Assembly: GCF_014904735.1 (NCBI RefSeq)
Contig: NZ_JACZCR010000026.1
Span: 1-64,000 of the forward strand
DNA: 64,000 bases
From: Microbulbifer hainanensis
GTDB taxonomy: Bacteria; Pseudomonadota; Gammaproteobacteria; Pseudomonadales; Cellvibrionaceae
Reading direction: 5' to 3'
Positions within the stretch are counted from its first letter, which is position 1. Each line of letters opens with the position of its first letter. Under the pieces are notes generated by a model, which was given only the letters and a program-made list of their open reading frames with translations, was not told the DNA's origin and made no database searches. The translations under genes were made by a program, and so were the position numbers. This document shows positions 42,148-51,625 of the stretch, piece by piece.

Positions 42148-43257
42148 GTGGAATCGTTGAAGGGGATGCTGTTGTCCTGGGTCGGTGACAACCGCTTGTG
42201 GATCGTCGCAATTTTTCTGATTGTACTGGCCACATCGCTGGCCGCGTGGCTGCTCTCGCGCTTCGTTCAGCGGCTGTCCGCTCGTGCCGAGCGGACCATG
42301 AACCCCTGGGATGATGCACTGGTAGGAGCTCTCATGCCGCCGGGTGCCGTACTGGTCTGGCTGTTCGGTTTGACCGTGGCGGCCGGCCGTGCCGGCGCGG
42401 CCACCGGCGCGGAGATCTTTAACCTTGCAGCACCGATGCGCGAAATCGGGCTCATTCTGGTAATTACCTGGTTTGCGCTGCGTTTCTCCCGCAATGTCGA
42501 GCACAACCTGCGCGATCCCCGCTACATGGGCAAGCCCATGGATGCTACCACCGTGCGTGCGGTGGGCAAACTTGTTAGGGCGTCGATTGTGATCACCGCT
42601 GCGATGGTGGTCATGCAGTTTCTCGGTTACAGCATCAGTGGTGTGCTGGCATTCGGCGGAATCGGCGGCCTGGCGATCGGTTTTGCAGCGAAGGACTTGC
42701 TGGCAAATTTCTTCGGTGGCCTGATGATCTATCTGGATAGGCCTTTTGCAGTGGGCGAATGGGTGCGGTCACCGGACAAGGAGATCGAAGGCACGGTCGA
42801 GGACATCGGCTGGCGCCTGACCCGGATCCGTACTTTCGACAAGCGCCCGCTGTATATCCCCAACGGAATCTTCACCCAGATTGCTGTGGAGAATCCATCG
42901 CGGATGCTCAACCGGCGCATCTATGAAACGATTGGCATTCGCTACGAGGATGCGCCGCTGATGGCCGGAATCGTTGCAGATGTGAAAGCAATGTTGCAGC
43001 AGCATCCGGAAATCGATACCAATCAGACCCTGATAGTCAATTTCAACAGTTTTGCGCCGTCATCACTGGATTTCTTTATTTACACCTTTACCAAGACCAC
43101 GGAATGGGTGCGCTACCACGAAATCAAACAGGATATCCTGTTGCGGATTTTGCAGATAATCGAGGGGCACGGCGCTTCCTGTGCTTTCCCCACGTCAACA
43201 CTGCATGTCGCGGAGTGGCCATCCCAAATACCGGAAGTGGCGAAAAGTGCCGGATAG
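42148..43257 (+). CDS. MscS-family mechanosensitive channel
   Basis: A 369-residue inner-membrane channel of the small-conductance family, which opens on membrane tension to release solutes. There are about four helices in the first 170 residues (LWIVAIFLIVLATSLAAWLLSRF near 14, one near 63-82, one near 90-110, one near 138-158). The pore helix region is GGIGGLAIGFAAKDLLANFFGGLMIYLDRPFAVGEW near 170-205, the MscS signature. A soluble beta/alpha C-terminal domain has RPLYIPNGIFTQIAVENPSR. It starts with GTG 42148, with AGGAG about 11 nt upstream. It is 42 nt after nagZ and may share its transcript. Confidence 0.9.
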   Translation: MESLKGMLLSWVGDNRLWIVAIFLIVLATSLAAWLLSRFVQRLSARAERTMNPWDDALVGALMPPGAVLVWLFGLTVAAGRAGAATGAEIFNLAAPMREIGLILVITWFALRFSRNVEHNLRDPRYMGKPMDATTVRAVGKLVRASIVITAAMVVMQFLGYSISGVLAFGGIGGLAIGFAAKDLLANFFGGLMIYLDRPFAVGEWVRSPDKEIEGTVEDIGWRLTRIRTFDKRPLYIPNGIFTQIAVENPSRMLNRRIYETIGIRYEDAPLMAGIVADVKAMLQQHPEIDTNQTLIVNFNSFAPSSLDFFIYTFTKTTEWVRYHEIKQDILLRILQIIEGHGASCAFPTSTLHVAEWPSQIPEVAKSAG

Positions 43258-43553
43258 ACAGCTGGTAAACACGAGTACGCAAAAGCAGGATTGAACAGTA
43301 AGAAAGGGGATGCGGGTCACGGTTGGTGAATTATTGCGCACGAACTTGAATCGTCAGTATTTATTTCCCGGACACACCTAGACACTGGCGCCTTTTTATC
43401 TAAGAATCAGTATGTGCTTGCCGGGTTTGACCCGGTGGGCAGAGCAAGACAGCCGCTGGCAACTGTACTGACGGCTGGTATCGGGGTGGCGTTTTGCACT
43501 TTTGCCCGCAGAGGTTGAGAGGCAAGCGCAATAACAATAATGAGGTTGTCTCA
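43258..43553 (+). promoter_or_regulatory. Promoter and long 5' leader of the cold-shock gene
   Basis: TTGCGC (43334-43339), 18-base spacer, TATTTA (43358-43363) is the best promoter match. It would leave a leader of about 185 nt, in keeping with the long structured leaders of cspA-type messages. A GAGG Shine-Dalgarno lies near 43541. No gene is visible in this stretch. Confidence 0.35.
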
Positions 43554-43769
43554 ATGAGTGATCGCGTTACAGGTACAGTGAAGTGGTTTAACAACGCCCG
43601 GGGTTATGGCTTCATCACCTGTGGAGAAGGAACTGAGGATATTTTCGTTCACTATCGCAGCATTCGCGGCGAGGGTTACAAAACTCTGAACGAAGGTCAG
43701 GCTGTAGAGTTTGAGATGCAGCAGGGTGACAAGGGATTGCTGGCGGAAGATGTGGTTCCCTGCGAGTAA
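43554..43769 (+). CDS. Cold-shock domain protein (CspA/CspD family)
   Basis: A 71-residue single cold-shock domain that binds single-stranded RNA or DNA. RNP1 is ARGYGFIT (with [12 protein letters not shown] near residues 10-21) and RNP2 is DIFVHY near 31-36. Then come [28 protein letters not shown]. The sequence is close to CspD, which blocks replication in resting cells, though CspA-type function cannot be excluded. ATG 43554 is the family start; the open frame runs upstream into the leader. A strong terminator follows. Confidence 0.93.
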   Translation: MSDRVTGTVKWFNNARGYGFITCGEGTEDIFVHYRSIRGEGYKTLNEGQAVEFEMQQGDKGLLAEDVVPCE

Positions 43770-43888
43770 TTGATACCGAATTACTCGATAGAATCCGCAC
43801 TTCTGTTCACGGGTTCTGGTTGGAAATAGACAATATTTGCACCAGATCTTAGTTTGGCGCTTTAAGTGCTGAGCGGTGAATCCTACCG

Positions 43889-43918
43889 GGCGGGCCATCT
43901 GGCCCGCCTTTTCTTTAT
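43889..43918 (+). terminator. Intrinsic terminator of the cold-shock gene
   Basis: Perfect 8-bp stem ggcgggcc / ggcccgcc with loop atct (43889-43908), followed by ttttcttt. It ends the csp transcript; the opposite strand has no T tract, so it is weaker for the convergent DUF819 gene. Confidence 0.8.
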
Positions 43919-43925
43919 CTGTCGA

Positions 43926-45158
43926 TTATCCCCCGCCAACGATACGCAGCAGCTGGCCACAGAACCAGGCACCGTAGGTGCCCAGTGCATAGCCCATGAC
44001 CGCAAGCAGTACGCCTACCGGTGCCAGAGAGGGGTGGAAGGCCGCCGCCACCACCGGTGCCGATGCGGCACCGCCGACATTGGCCTGGCTACCCACCGCC
44101 ATAAAGAAGGTGGGCGCCTTGATCAGCTTGGCTACCAGCAAAATCAGGCCGGCGTGTATCGCCATCCAGATAGCCCCCAGCAGGAAGAGTTCCGGACTGT
44201 CGCGCAGTGCGGTGATATCCATGTGGGTGCCAATGGTCGCCACCAGGAAATAAATGAACACCGACCCCACTTTGGAGGCGCCGGCGCCCTCGAGCTTTTT
44301 CGCCGGTGAAAATGCAGCGAATATTCCGATTGTGGTGGCGATCACAATCAACCAGAAAAACTGACTGGTAAAGCTGAAGCGTGCCAGCTGTGGTGCGTTG
44401 GCCTGGAACCAGGGTGCCAGCTGATCCGCGCAGGCATGGGCAATGGCCGTGATACCAAAGCCGACGGCTGCAATCAGCATCAGGTCGGTCAGGCTGGGAT
44501 TGCGGCTGTGCTTCTTGTGCATCGCCTCGACCTTTTCGCGCAATTCGGTGATCGCGCTGGTGTCGGCACCGCGGCGGGCATCCAGCTGCTTGGCGTTACC
44601 CGCCATAATCAGCAGTACTGCCATCCAGATATTGGCCACAATCACATCCACGGCCACCATGGCCGAGAAAATGTTACCGCCCACGCCGAAGATCTCTTTC
44701 ATTGCTGCCTGGTTGGCACCGCCACCGATCCAGCTGCCGGCCACGGTCGTCATGCCGCGCCAAACCGCATCTGGGCCGCCACCAATCAGGTCGGGGCTGA
44801 AGGTCGACATGATCAGCAGTGCGATAGGGCCGCCGATGATGATGCCGAGGGTGCCGGTCAGGAACATAACCAGCGCCTTGGGGCCCAGGTTAATGATGCC
44901 TTTCAGATCGATGCTAAGAGTCAGCAGTACCAGGCTTGCCGGCAGCAGGTAGCGCGACGCAACGAAATAAAGCCGCGAAGACTCCGCATCGATAATGTGG
45001 AATGTGGTCAGCAGGGAAGGGAGGAAATAACACAGCAGCAGTGCCGGTACAAAGCGGTAAAAGCGCTTCCAGAACCGGTGCTCGCTGCCCGCGGTATAAA
45101 AGACAAAACCGAGGATGGCGGCGAGCATGCCGAGAATAATTGCATCGTTTGTAATCAT
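43926..45158 (-). CDS. DUF819 family membrane protein (YjcL-like)
   Basis: A 410-residue polytopic inner-membrane protein, ten or more helices, rich in Gly, Ala and Leu. Features of the family include LLPASLVLLTLSIDLKGI near 92, FLTGTLGIIIGGPIALLI near 117, and SWIGGGANQAAMKEIFG near 160. AVGSQANVGGAASAPVVAAAFHPSLAPVG near 357-385 is a second glycine-rich half-repeat. The family resembles ion or solute carriers by fold pattern, but no substrate is established. It is a single gene, divergent in function from its neighbours. Confidence 0.85.
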   Translation of the reverse strand: MITNDAIILGMLAAILGFVFYTAGSEHRFWKRFYRFVPALLLCYFLPSLLTTFHIIDAESSRLYFVASRYLLPASLVLLTLSIDLKGIINLGPKALVMFLTGTLGIIIGGPIALLIMSTFSPDLIGGGPDAVWRGMTTVAGSWIGGGANQAAMKEIFGVGGNIFSAMVAVDVIVANIWMAVLLIMAGNAKQLDARRGADTSAITELREKVEAMHKKHSRNPSLTDLMLIAAVGFGITAIAHACADQLAPWFQANAPQLARFSFTSQFFWLIVIATTIGIFAAFSPAKKLEGAGASKVGSVFIYFLVATIGTHMDITALRDSPELFLLGAIWMAIHAGLILLVAKLIKAPTFFMAVGSQANVGGAASAPVVAAAFHPSLAPVGVLLAVMGYALGTYGAWFCGQLLRIVGGG

Positions 45159-45196
45159 AAAGCAGGAAAGATTCTGTTGTTGTTATAAGACGGACG

Positions 45197-45925
45197 TTAT
45201 TTGCCGGCGGCATCTGCCGGATTTTTCACGGTGCGGACCTCGATCAGGACACCCAGCTGGGGGCTGTCGAAGTAATGCAGTTCCCCGCTGCGCAGGCGGC
45301 GCCCCTCCTGCAGCACTGCAACATGCTGGGCGTAAAGGGGGGCACTGAAGCCGGTTGTCATGCCGCCAGTTGCCGGTACGCCCTGCTGTAGATCCAGCGG
45401 TTCGTCGCTGGTGGCTTTGGGGGGCTCGGGCAGCAGTATGCTGGCGCTGGTGGGTTCACCGGTAAAGTCGTTGAACCACAGGTTGGTGTTCAGGTGCAGA
45501 TAGTGAGACACGCTGACGGTGACACTGCCTTCCAGCTGGCGGTGACCGCGATAGCTGTCGCCGCCGCTGATCACGATCGCCGGAGCGCGGTGTTTCTGCC
45601 ACAGGACCTGCTGCCAGGCCTTGTGGAACAGCACCCGGTACTGGCCGCCGCGGTTCAATGCCGCAACTTTGTTGTCCAGTTGCGTCGGTACTGGAGTGAG
45701 CGCCGGTGCACCGTTGTCGTTGGTGGACTGGAAATCCACCCAGCGCCACGGGTATTGCAGGCGCGGTGCGGCAGGCCAGGTTTCGCTGGAGCGCTCCATG
45801 CCCTGTGTGCGACTGAACACGATCATCTCGATTTCGAAGGTTGTGCCGGCGTAGCTGACCGCATTGGCACTGGCTGCGGCAAAGGTCAGCAGCAGTGCGG
45901 AGCACAGTTTGAGAATTCTGGTCAT
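45197..45925 (-). CDS. CsiV-like periplasmic protein
   Basis: A 242-residue exported protein. From ATG 45925 a signal peptide (MTRILKLCSALLLTFAAASANA) is followed by TFEIEMIVFSRT, the start of CsiV family proteins. Later HYLHLNTNLWFN near 143 and LRSGELHYFDSPQLGVLIEV near 205-224 match the conserved C-terminal part. In Vibrio cholerae CsiV binds peptidoglycan and supports LpoA/PBP1A. It lies about 90 nt after mfd on the same strand, the order found in Pseudomonas. An earlier in-frame ATG at 45988 would spoil the signal peptide. Confidence 0.8.
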   Translation of the reverse strand: MTRILKLCSALLLTFAAASANAVSYAGTTFEIEMIVFSRTQGMERSSETWPAAPRLQYPWRWVDFQSTNDNGAPALTPVPTQLDNKVAALNRGGQYRVLFHKAWQQVLWQKHRAPAIVISGGDSYRGHRQLEGSVTVSVSHYLHLNTNLWFNDFTGEPTSASILLPEPPKATSDEPLDLQQGVPATGGMTTGFSAPLYAQHVAVLQEGRRLRSGELHYFDSPQLGVLIEVRTVKNPADAAGK

Positions 45926-46015
45926 TTCGTTACCGCTTTTAATCGTTATGGCTTTCAAGTGGGTCCGGGCCCGCGCCGCGGGCCGCATACTATCGGCGCC
46001 CGCGGCGGAATACTA

Positions 46016-49000
46016 TCACTGGGCCAGCCGCTCCAACACTCCGCTAATCTGTTGTAGGCGCTGATCGGGCCCCTCTTCGTCGAGCGCGAAGCTTAACTGG
46101 TTGGCGCCCTGCAGCTGATAGCGGCCCGGCTCGGTCTGCACCATCTTAACCAAAGTCAGCGGATCAACCCGGGTATTGTCCGCAAATTCGATACGTCCCC
46201 GCACGGCGGAAGCCTCGAGTTTGCGAATGCCCATGCCGTCGGCCCGCAATTTGATCTCGGTGGTGCGGAACAGGTGCTTTACCGGTTCCGGCAGCAGCCC
46301 GAAGCGGTCGATCATCTCTACCTGCAGCTCTCTCAGTGCCTGCGAATCGGCCGCGTTGGCGATGCGTTTGTACATCATCAGGCGCCCGTGCACGTCCGGC
46401 AGGTAGTCTTCGGGGATCAGCGCGGGGACGCGCAGGTTCACGTCTACCGCCGGCGATTCCAGCGGCTCGTCGATATTCGGCGTGCGGCCCTCGCGAATCG
46501 CTTTGACGGCGTGGTCGAGCATCTCCATATATAAGTTGAAGCCGACACTCTGTATCTGTCCGCTCTGTTCCTCGCCCAGCAGCTCCCCCGCACCGCGAAT
46601 TTCGAGGTCGTGGGTGGCCAGGGTAAAACCGGCGCCGAGATCCTGGGCTTCGCTGATCGCCTCGAGGCGCTTGACAGCATCGGTGGTCATGGCGCGTTTG
46701 TTTGGTGTCAGCAGGTAGGCGTAAGCCTGGTGGTGGGAGCGGCCCACACGGCCGCGTAGCTGGTGCAGTTGCGCCAGGCCGAATTTGTCAGCGCGCTCGA
46801 TCAGAATTGTATTGGCAGTGGGGATATCGATACCGGTCTCAATGATGGTGGTGCAGATCAGTACGTTGAAGCGTTTGTGGTAAAAGTCGCTCATGACCTG
46901 CTCGAGCTCGCGCTCGCGCATCTGGCCGTGGCCGATGCCGATGCGGGCTTCGGGAATCAGTTCTTGCAGCTCCCGCGCCATGCGTTTGATGCTTTTTACC
47001 TCGTTGTGCAGGAAATACACCTGGCCGCCGCGCAATATCTCCCGCAGCACCGCCTCCTTGATCAGCGCCTCATCGCGTTCCCGTACAAAGGTTTTCACCG
47101 ACAGGCGCCGGGCCGGCGGCGTGGCGATGACAGACAGGTCGCGGATGCCGGCCATTGCCATATTCAGCGTGCGCGGAATAGGTGTCGCGGTCAGGGTGAG
47201 AATGTCCACCTCCGCGCGCAGGCTCTTCAGGCGCTCTTTCTGGCGCACACCGAAGCGGTGTTCCTCGTCGATGATCAGCAGGCCGAGGTTTTTAAAGTCC
47301 AGATCGCTCTGTAGCAGCTTGTGTGTGCCGACCAGAATATCCACCGCACCACTCGCCACCTTGTCCTTGATGCTGTCGATTTCCTTGCCGGAGCGGAACC
47401 GTGAGATCACCTCGATGTTCAGGGGCCAGTCGGCGAAGCGGTCGCGGAATGACTGGAAATGCTGCTGGGCGAGCAGGGTGGTGGGCACCAGCATGGCCAC
47501 CTGCTTGCCGGCGTGGGCGGCCACAAAAGCCGCGCGCATCGCCACCTCGGTCTTGCCGAAGCCCACGTCGCCGCAGACCAGCCGATCCATCGGTTTCTTC
47601 GACAGCATGTCGGCAACGACGGCTTCGATGGCCTGCTGCTGGTCCGGGGTCTCTTCGAACGGGAAGCCGGCGGCGAATTCGCGATAGGCGAGCCCGGGAT
47701 CGGCAAAGGCGTGGCCGACGCGGGCTTCGCGCCGGGCGTAGATATCCAGCAGCTCGGCGGCGGCGTCGCGCACTTTTTCCGCCGCCTTGCGCTTGGCTTT
47801 CTGCCACTGCTCGCTACCCAGTTTGTGCTGGGGCGCGAGCGCCTCGTCGGCACCGGAATAGCGGCTGATCAGGTGCAGGCTGGCGACGGGCACATACAGT
47901 TTGGCCTCGTCGGCGTATTCCAGGGTCAGGAATTCCGCCGGCTGGCCGTCGATTTCCAGGTGCTGCAGGCCGCGGTAGCGGCCCACACCGTGATCGATAT
48001 GCACCACCGGCGCGCCGATGCGTAGCTCGGCGAGATTCTTGACCGCGTTATCGGCATCGTCCTTGGCTTTCTTGCGCCGGCGCTGTTGTAGTACCCGCTC
48101 GCCGAACAGTTGCGGTTCGGCGATCAGGTTGATGGCGGGGTCGGCGAGCTTCAAGCCCTGATCCAACGGCGCTACGGTAATGCCGAAACTCTCCTCGCTG
48201 GCCAGGAAGTCGCTCCAGCTGCCGAACTGCGTCGGTTCCAGGCGGATCCCGCGGAGCAGCTCTAGCAGTGCCTCGCGACGGCCACCACTTTCCGCGCAGA
48301 AGAGCACGCGGCCCGAGTATTCCATCAGGTAGCTTTCCAGCGCTGCCAGCGGCTGCTCGGCTTTGCCGTCCACCGGTAGCTTGGGCGGGGCATCGGTGGT
48401 GAAGTTATGGTTGCCCTGGCCTTGTGGAAGCGTCTCTTCGGAGAATATCGCCCGCGGCATGCCCTTCAGTGCCGCATTGAACTCGTCAATATTGAGCAGG
48501 ATCTGACGCGGTTTGAGAATCGGGCGGGTCAGGTCACCGCAGCGGCTTTCGTAACGGTTGCCGACTTCGCGCCAGAAATGCTCGATGGGCTGCTGAATAT
48601 CGCCCTGCAGGAATGCCTGGCTGTTTTCCGGAAGGTAGTCGAACAGGCTGGCGCACTGATCGCGGAAAAAGAGAGGTAGATAGTATTCGATACCCGCCGG
48701 AGCGATGCCGGCGCTGATGTCCTGGTAGATGGATACCTGGCTCGGGTCGCAGTCGAACTGCTCGTGCCAGTTCTGCAGGAATTCCGCCAGCGCAGCCTTG
48801 TGCAGCGGGAACTCGCGTGCGGGCAGCAGGTGAACGCTGTCCACATTATCCACCGTGCGCTGGGTTTCCGGGTCGAAGGTGCGCAGGGTTTCAATCTCAT
48901 CGTCAAACAGGTCAATGCGGTAGGGCAGGCGGCTGCCCATCGGAAAGATATCCATCAGCGCACCGCGCACGGCGAATTCACCGTGTTCGTAGACGGTATC

Positions 49001-49495
49001 CACGCAGTGGTAGCCGGCCTGTTCGAGCAGGCGGCGCTGGGCATCGATGTCAAACCGCTGCCCTTCCTGCAATATCAGCGCATTGCCGGCCACGTAGTCC
49101 CGCGGCGGCAGCCTGTGCATCAGCGTGCTGACAGGCACGATGACGATGCCGCGACCCATCTGCGGGAGGCGGTAGAGGGTCGCCAGTCGGTCGGAAATGA
49201 TGTCCTGGTGCGGAGAGAAGGTGTCGTAGGGAAGTATTTCCCAGTCCGGGAAATGGAAAATTTCCAGTTCGCTGCCGTCGCCGTCATCTCGCCGGGACTT
49301 GTTAAAAAATTTCAGCTGCACCTCCAGTCGGTGCGCTTCCTGGCTGTCGCGGGTCACCAGCAGGGTGGGTGTTTCCGCTCTGCGGGCAGCGTTCAGGATT
49401 GCCACTGCGGCGGCAGCGCCGTGCAGTTGACCCCAGAATTGGCGGTCACTGGAGGAGCGAAAGTCCGGTGGGGATAGGGGGCTTAAATCGGTCAT
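46016..49495 (-). CDS. mfd: Transcription-repair coupling factor
   Basis: A 1159-residue motor that frees RNA polymerase stalled at DNA damage and recruits UvrA. The N-terminal UvrB-like module has FHFPDWEILPYDTFSPHQD near 90. The RNA-polymerase-interacting domain begins near 480 (GAPVVHIDHGVGRYRGLQHLE). The RecG-like motor has Walker A CGDVGFGKTEVAMRAAF near 640 and the DEEH box LLIIDEEHRFGVRQKERL near 738. TATPIPRTLNMAMAGIRDLSVIATPPARRL, TIIETGIDIPTANTI and the RGRVGRSHHQAYAYLL motif VI follow, then the TRCF C-terminal domain. Full length. Divergent from gap. Confidence 0.97.
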   Translation of the reverse strand: MTDLSPLSPPDFRSSSDRQFWGQLHGAAAAVAILNAARRAETPTLLVTRDSQEAHRLEVQLKFFNKSRRDDGDGSELEIFHFPDWEILPYDTFSPHQDIISDRLATLYRLPQMGRGIVIVPVSTLMHRLPPRDYVAGNALILQEGQRFDIDAQRRLLEQAGYHCVDTVYEHGEFAVRGALMDIFPMGSRLPYRIDLFDDEIETLRTFDPETQRTVDNVDSVHLLPAREFPLHKAALAEFLQNWHEQFDCDPSQVSIYQDISAGIAPAGIEYYLPLFFRDQCASLFDYLPENSQAFLQGDIQQPIEHFWREVGNRYESRCGDLTRPILKPRQILLNIDEFNAALKGMPRAIFSEETLPQGQGNHNFTTDAPPKLPVDGKAEQPLAALESYLMEYSGRVLFCAESGGRREALLELLRGIRLEPTQFGSWSDFLASEESFGITVAPLDQGLKLADPAINLIAEPQLFGERVLQQRRRKKAKDDADNAVKNLAELRIGAPVVHIDHGVGRYRGLQHLEIDGQPAEFLTLEYADEAKLYVPVASLHLISRYSGADEALAPQHKLGSEQWQKAKRKAAEKVRDAAAELLDIYARREARVGHAFADPGLAYREFAAGFPFEETPDQQQAIEAVVADMLSKKPMDRLVCGDVGFGKTEVAMRAAFVAAHAGKQVAMLVPTTLLAQQHFQSFRDRFADWPLNIEVISRFRSGKEIDSIKDKVASGAVDILVGTHKLLQSDLDFKNLGLLIIDEEHRFGVRQKERLKSLRAEVDILTLTATPIPRTLNMAMAGIRDLSVIATPPARRLSVKTFVRERDEALIKEAVLREILRGGQVYFLHNEVKSIKRMARELQELIPEARIGIGHGQMRERELEQVMSDFYHKRFNVLICTTIIETGIDIPTANTILIERADKFGLAQLHQLRGRVGRSHHQAYAYLLTPNKRAMTTDAVKRLEAISEAQDLGAGFTLATHDLEIRGAGELLGEEQSGQIQSVGFNLYMEMLDHAVKAIREGRTPNIDEPLESPAVDVNLRVPALIPEDYLPDVHGRLMMYKRIANAADSQALRELQVEMIDRFGLLPEPVKHLFRTTEIKLRADGMGIRKLEASAVRGRIEFADNTRVDPLTLVKMVQTEPGRYQLQGANQLSFALDEEGPDQRLQQISGVLERLAQ

Positions 49496-49659
49496 CTTTC
49501 CTTATAAATCCGCGCTTTCAGTCGGAGGTCGGCTCGGGGGACGCTATTGTAGCGGTGAACTGAAACCCGTGCAGGGCATCTGTCAGCGGGCGCTAAAACG
49601 GTCCGGCGAGGGAGGCACCGGAAGGTGTCTTCGGGTGGGCAATCGGCGGCGCGTAAATT

Positions 49660-49674
49660 GGTAGTTTTACTACA
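49660..49674. promoter_or_regulatory. HexR-like palindrome upstream of gap
   Basis: ggtagttttactaca, near-palindromic around gtag...ctac, one base off the TGTARTNNNNNYTACA-type operator known for HexR in gammaproteobacteria. Its centre is about 67 bp upstream of the predicted gap start of transcription, an activator-type position. Called by eye. Confidence 0.45.
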
Positions 49675-49698
49675 TTTTTTTGCTGTTTTTTTGCCCGG

Positions 49699-49727
49699 TT
49701 GCACCCCCGGAGTGTAATCCCTATATT
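49699..49727 (+). promoter_or_regulatory. Sigma70 promoter for gap
   Basis: TTGCAC (49699-49704), exact 17-base spacer, TATATT (49722-49727); transcription would start near 49734, giving a leader of about 70 nt before the GTG at 49806. The 310-base region 49496-49805 also carries the divergent mfd promoter, which I could not place. Confidence 0.65.
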
Positions 49728-49805
49728 GCGCAGCCACGCGGCCCGGGCAGTGCCTGCAGGCCGCGAATTTCCTGCCTATCGAACACATTGCAGAGGTGTC
49801 TGACA

Positions 49806-51263
49806 GTGACTCAGAAGCGACCAAAGCCCGCGGATTTTTTCAAGGACTGGAAGGAGCGCGAAGCGCTGGCTGAATCCATGATCCCGATGATTGGCAAGCT
49901 CAACCGTGAGCGCAACGTCGGTGTTTACATGTACGGCCGTAACCTGGTTAACCGCTCCGTGCTGAGCATCATGAAGGCGCACCGTTTTGTGCGGCAGGTC
50001 GAGGAGAATGAACTCTCCGAGTTCGAGAGCTTCCCGGTACTGGAAGCCATCTGCAAGCTGGACCTGGGCCCGGTACATATCGACCTGGGCACCCTGACCA
50101 ACAAGTTCATGCGCGAAGGCAACGGCCTGTCCGTGGACGAATTCGTGCGTCGCGAGCTGGCGGATGCCGAGGGCGCCGGCACGCCGCTGCCACAGCCCAA
50201 AGATGTCGTGATCTACGGTTTTGGCCGCATCGGCCGCCTGGTGGCGCGCCTGCTGATCGATAAGGCCGGCAGTGGCGATGTGCTGCGCCTACGCGCCATC
50301 GTGTTGCGCAAGGGCAACGCTGACAATGATCTGGTCAAGCGCGCCTCGCTGCTGCGCCGCGACAGTGTACACGGCGCCTTCAAGGGCACCATCCGTGTCG
50401 ATGAAGAGACCAATACCCTGATCTGTAACGGCAACGAGATCAAGGTGATCTACGCCAATTCACCCCAGGAAGTGGATTACACCGCGCACGGCATTCACGA
50501 TGCGATCGTCGTGGACAGCACCGGTGTATGGCGCGACGAAGCTGGCCTGAGTCAGCACCTCGAGAGCAAGGGTGCCGCCAAGGTGCTGCTGACTGCGCCG
50601 GGCAAGGGCGATATCAAGAATATCGTTTACGGTATCAATAACGGCGATATCGAGGAGAGCGACAAAATCCTGTCCGCCGCCTCCTGTACCACCAACGCCA
50701 TCGTGCCGGTCCTGAAAGCGGTGATGGACAAGTACGGTGTAGAGCATGGCCACGTGGAGACCGTCCACGCCTATACCAATGACCAGAACCTGATCGACAA
50801 CTACCACAAGGGCGAGCGCCGCGGTCGTGCTGCCGCGCTGAACATGGTCCTGACCGAGACGGGTGCGGCCAAGGCGGTCTCCAAGGCGCTGCCGGAGTTG
50901 AAGGGCAAGCTGACCGGTAACGCGATTCGCGTTCCCATCCCGAACGTGTCCATGGCGATCCTGAATCTGAACCTGGGTCAGGAAACCACCAAGGAAGAGC
51001 TGAACGACTATATGCGCGAAGTGGCTCTGCACTCGCCGCTGCGCCAGCAGATCGACTACACCAACTCCCCGGAAGTGGTGTCCAGCGACTTTGTCGGCTC
51101 CCGTCGCGCTTGTGTCTTCGACTCGATTGCCACCATTGTCGACGGCAATAACGCCGTTCTGTACTGCTGGTACGACAACGAGTTCGGATACAGCTGCCAG
51201 GTGGTGCGCTGTCTCGAGGATATGGCCGGCGTACGTTACGAGCTGTACCCGAAGAAGGACTGA
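49806..51263 (+). CDS. gap: Glyceraldehyde-3-phosphate dehydrogenase, long N-terminal-extended type
   Basis: Interconverts glyceraldehyde-3-phosphate and 1,3-bisphosphoglycerate. GTG 49806 with AGAGGTG upstream gives 485 residues, longer than the usual 335. The first 130 or so residues are a helical extension (DFFKDWKEREALAESMIPMIGKL) also present in the Pseudomonas enzyme encoded next to mfd (PA3001 position, from memory). The catalytic part starts at DVVIYGFGRIGRLVARLLID near 136. SAASCTTNAIVPVLKAV near 297 holds the active cysteine, and HAYTNDQNLIDNYHKGERRGRAAALNM and YCWYDNEFGYSCQVVR follow. This form is usually given a gluconeogenic or alternative role; the HexR-like site upstream is consistent with carbon control. 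Confidence 0.92.
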   Translation: MTQKRPKPADFFKDWKEREALAESMIPMIGKLNRERNVGVYMYGRNLVNRSVLSIMKAHRFVRQVEENELSEFESFPVLEAICKLDLGPVHIDLGTLTNKFMREGNGLSVDEFVRRELADAEGAGTPLPQPKDVVIYGFGRIGRLVARLLIDKAGSGDVLRLRAIVLRKGNADNDLVKRASLLRRDSVHGAFKGTIRVDEETNTLICNGNEIKVIYANSPQEVDYTAHGIHDAIVVDSTGVWRDEAGLSQHLESKGAAKVLLTAPGKGDIKNIVYGINNGDIEESDKILSAASCTTNAIVPVLKAVMDKYGVEHGHVETVHAYTNDQNLIDNYHKGERRGRAAALNMVLTETGAAKAVSKALPELKGKLTGNAIRVPIPNVSMAILNLNLGQETTKEELNDYMREVALHSPLRQQIDYTNSPEVVSSDFVGSRRACVFDSIATIVDGNNAVLYCWYDNEFGYSCQVVRCLEDMAGVRYELYPKKD

Positions 51264-51287
51264 GGCGCCAGCACTGACGCCGTTGCC

Positions 51288-51320
51288 GACCGGGGAGTCC
51301 CAAGCAGGGGCTCCCCGGTC
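51288..51320 (+). terminator. Stable hairpin after gap
   Basis: gaccggggag pairs with ctccccggtc, extended inward by tccc/gggg to about 14 pairs with loop aagca, 25 nt after the gap stop. No T tract follows, so termination is plausible but not certain. Confidence 0.45.
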
Positions 51321-51389
51321 CCATCCCCCAAATCCCTGTTTTTCCAGCAAAATTTTCCTAATGGCGGGCCGATTAGGCCGCTTCCGCAC

Positions 51390-51418
51390 TGGTAATGAAT
51401 CCGTCCCATCTTTATAAT
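51390..51418 (+). promoter_or_regulatory. Candidate promoter of the nqr operon
   Basis: A perfect -10 TATAAT (51413-51418) with a weak -35 TGGTAA (51390-51395) at 17-base spacing; a leader of about 200 nt would precede nqrA. The weak -35 suggests an activator. Confidence 0.4.
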
Positions 51419-51625
51419 GCGCGCGATTTTGGCGGGGCCGCCGTGCGCCGAGAAGTTAGCTTCCTCCTGCCCGACCTCCGGGCAATGCGGTTTAAGTCCT
51501 CGCAGCGCGAGAATTCCTGAAACAGTGTCTCTTCGAGCCGAGCACAGATGGGTATTGGGCTGTGTGTCGGGTTGCGAAAGGATGCTGTTGCATATTTTTT
51601 AAACTAGAAACTTAGGCATAGGCGT

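Larger units (their letters stand above)
51264..51625. other. Intergenic region gap / nqrA
   Basis: About 360 bases holding a hairpin at 51288-51320 and a candidate promoter at 51390-51418. No gene is recognisable; a 61-codon frame starting at 51417 has no features. Confidence 0.5.
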
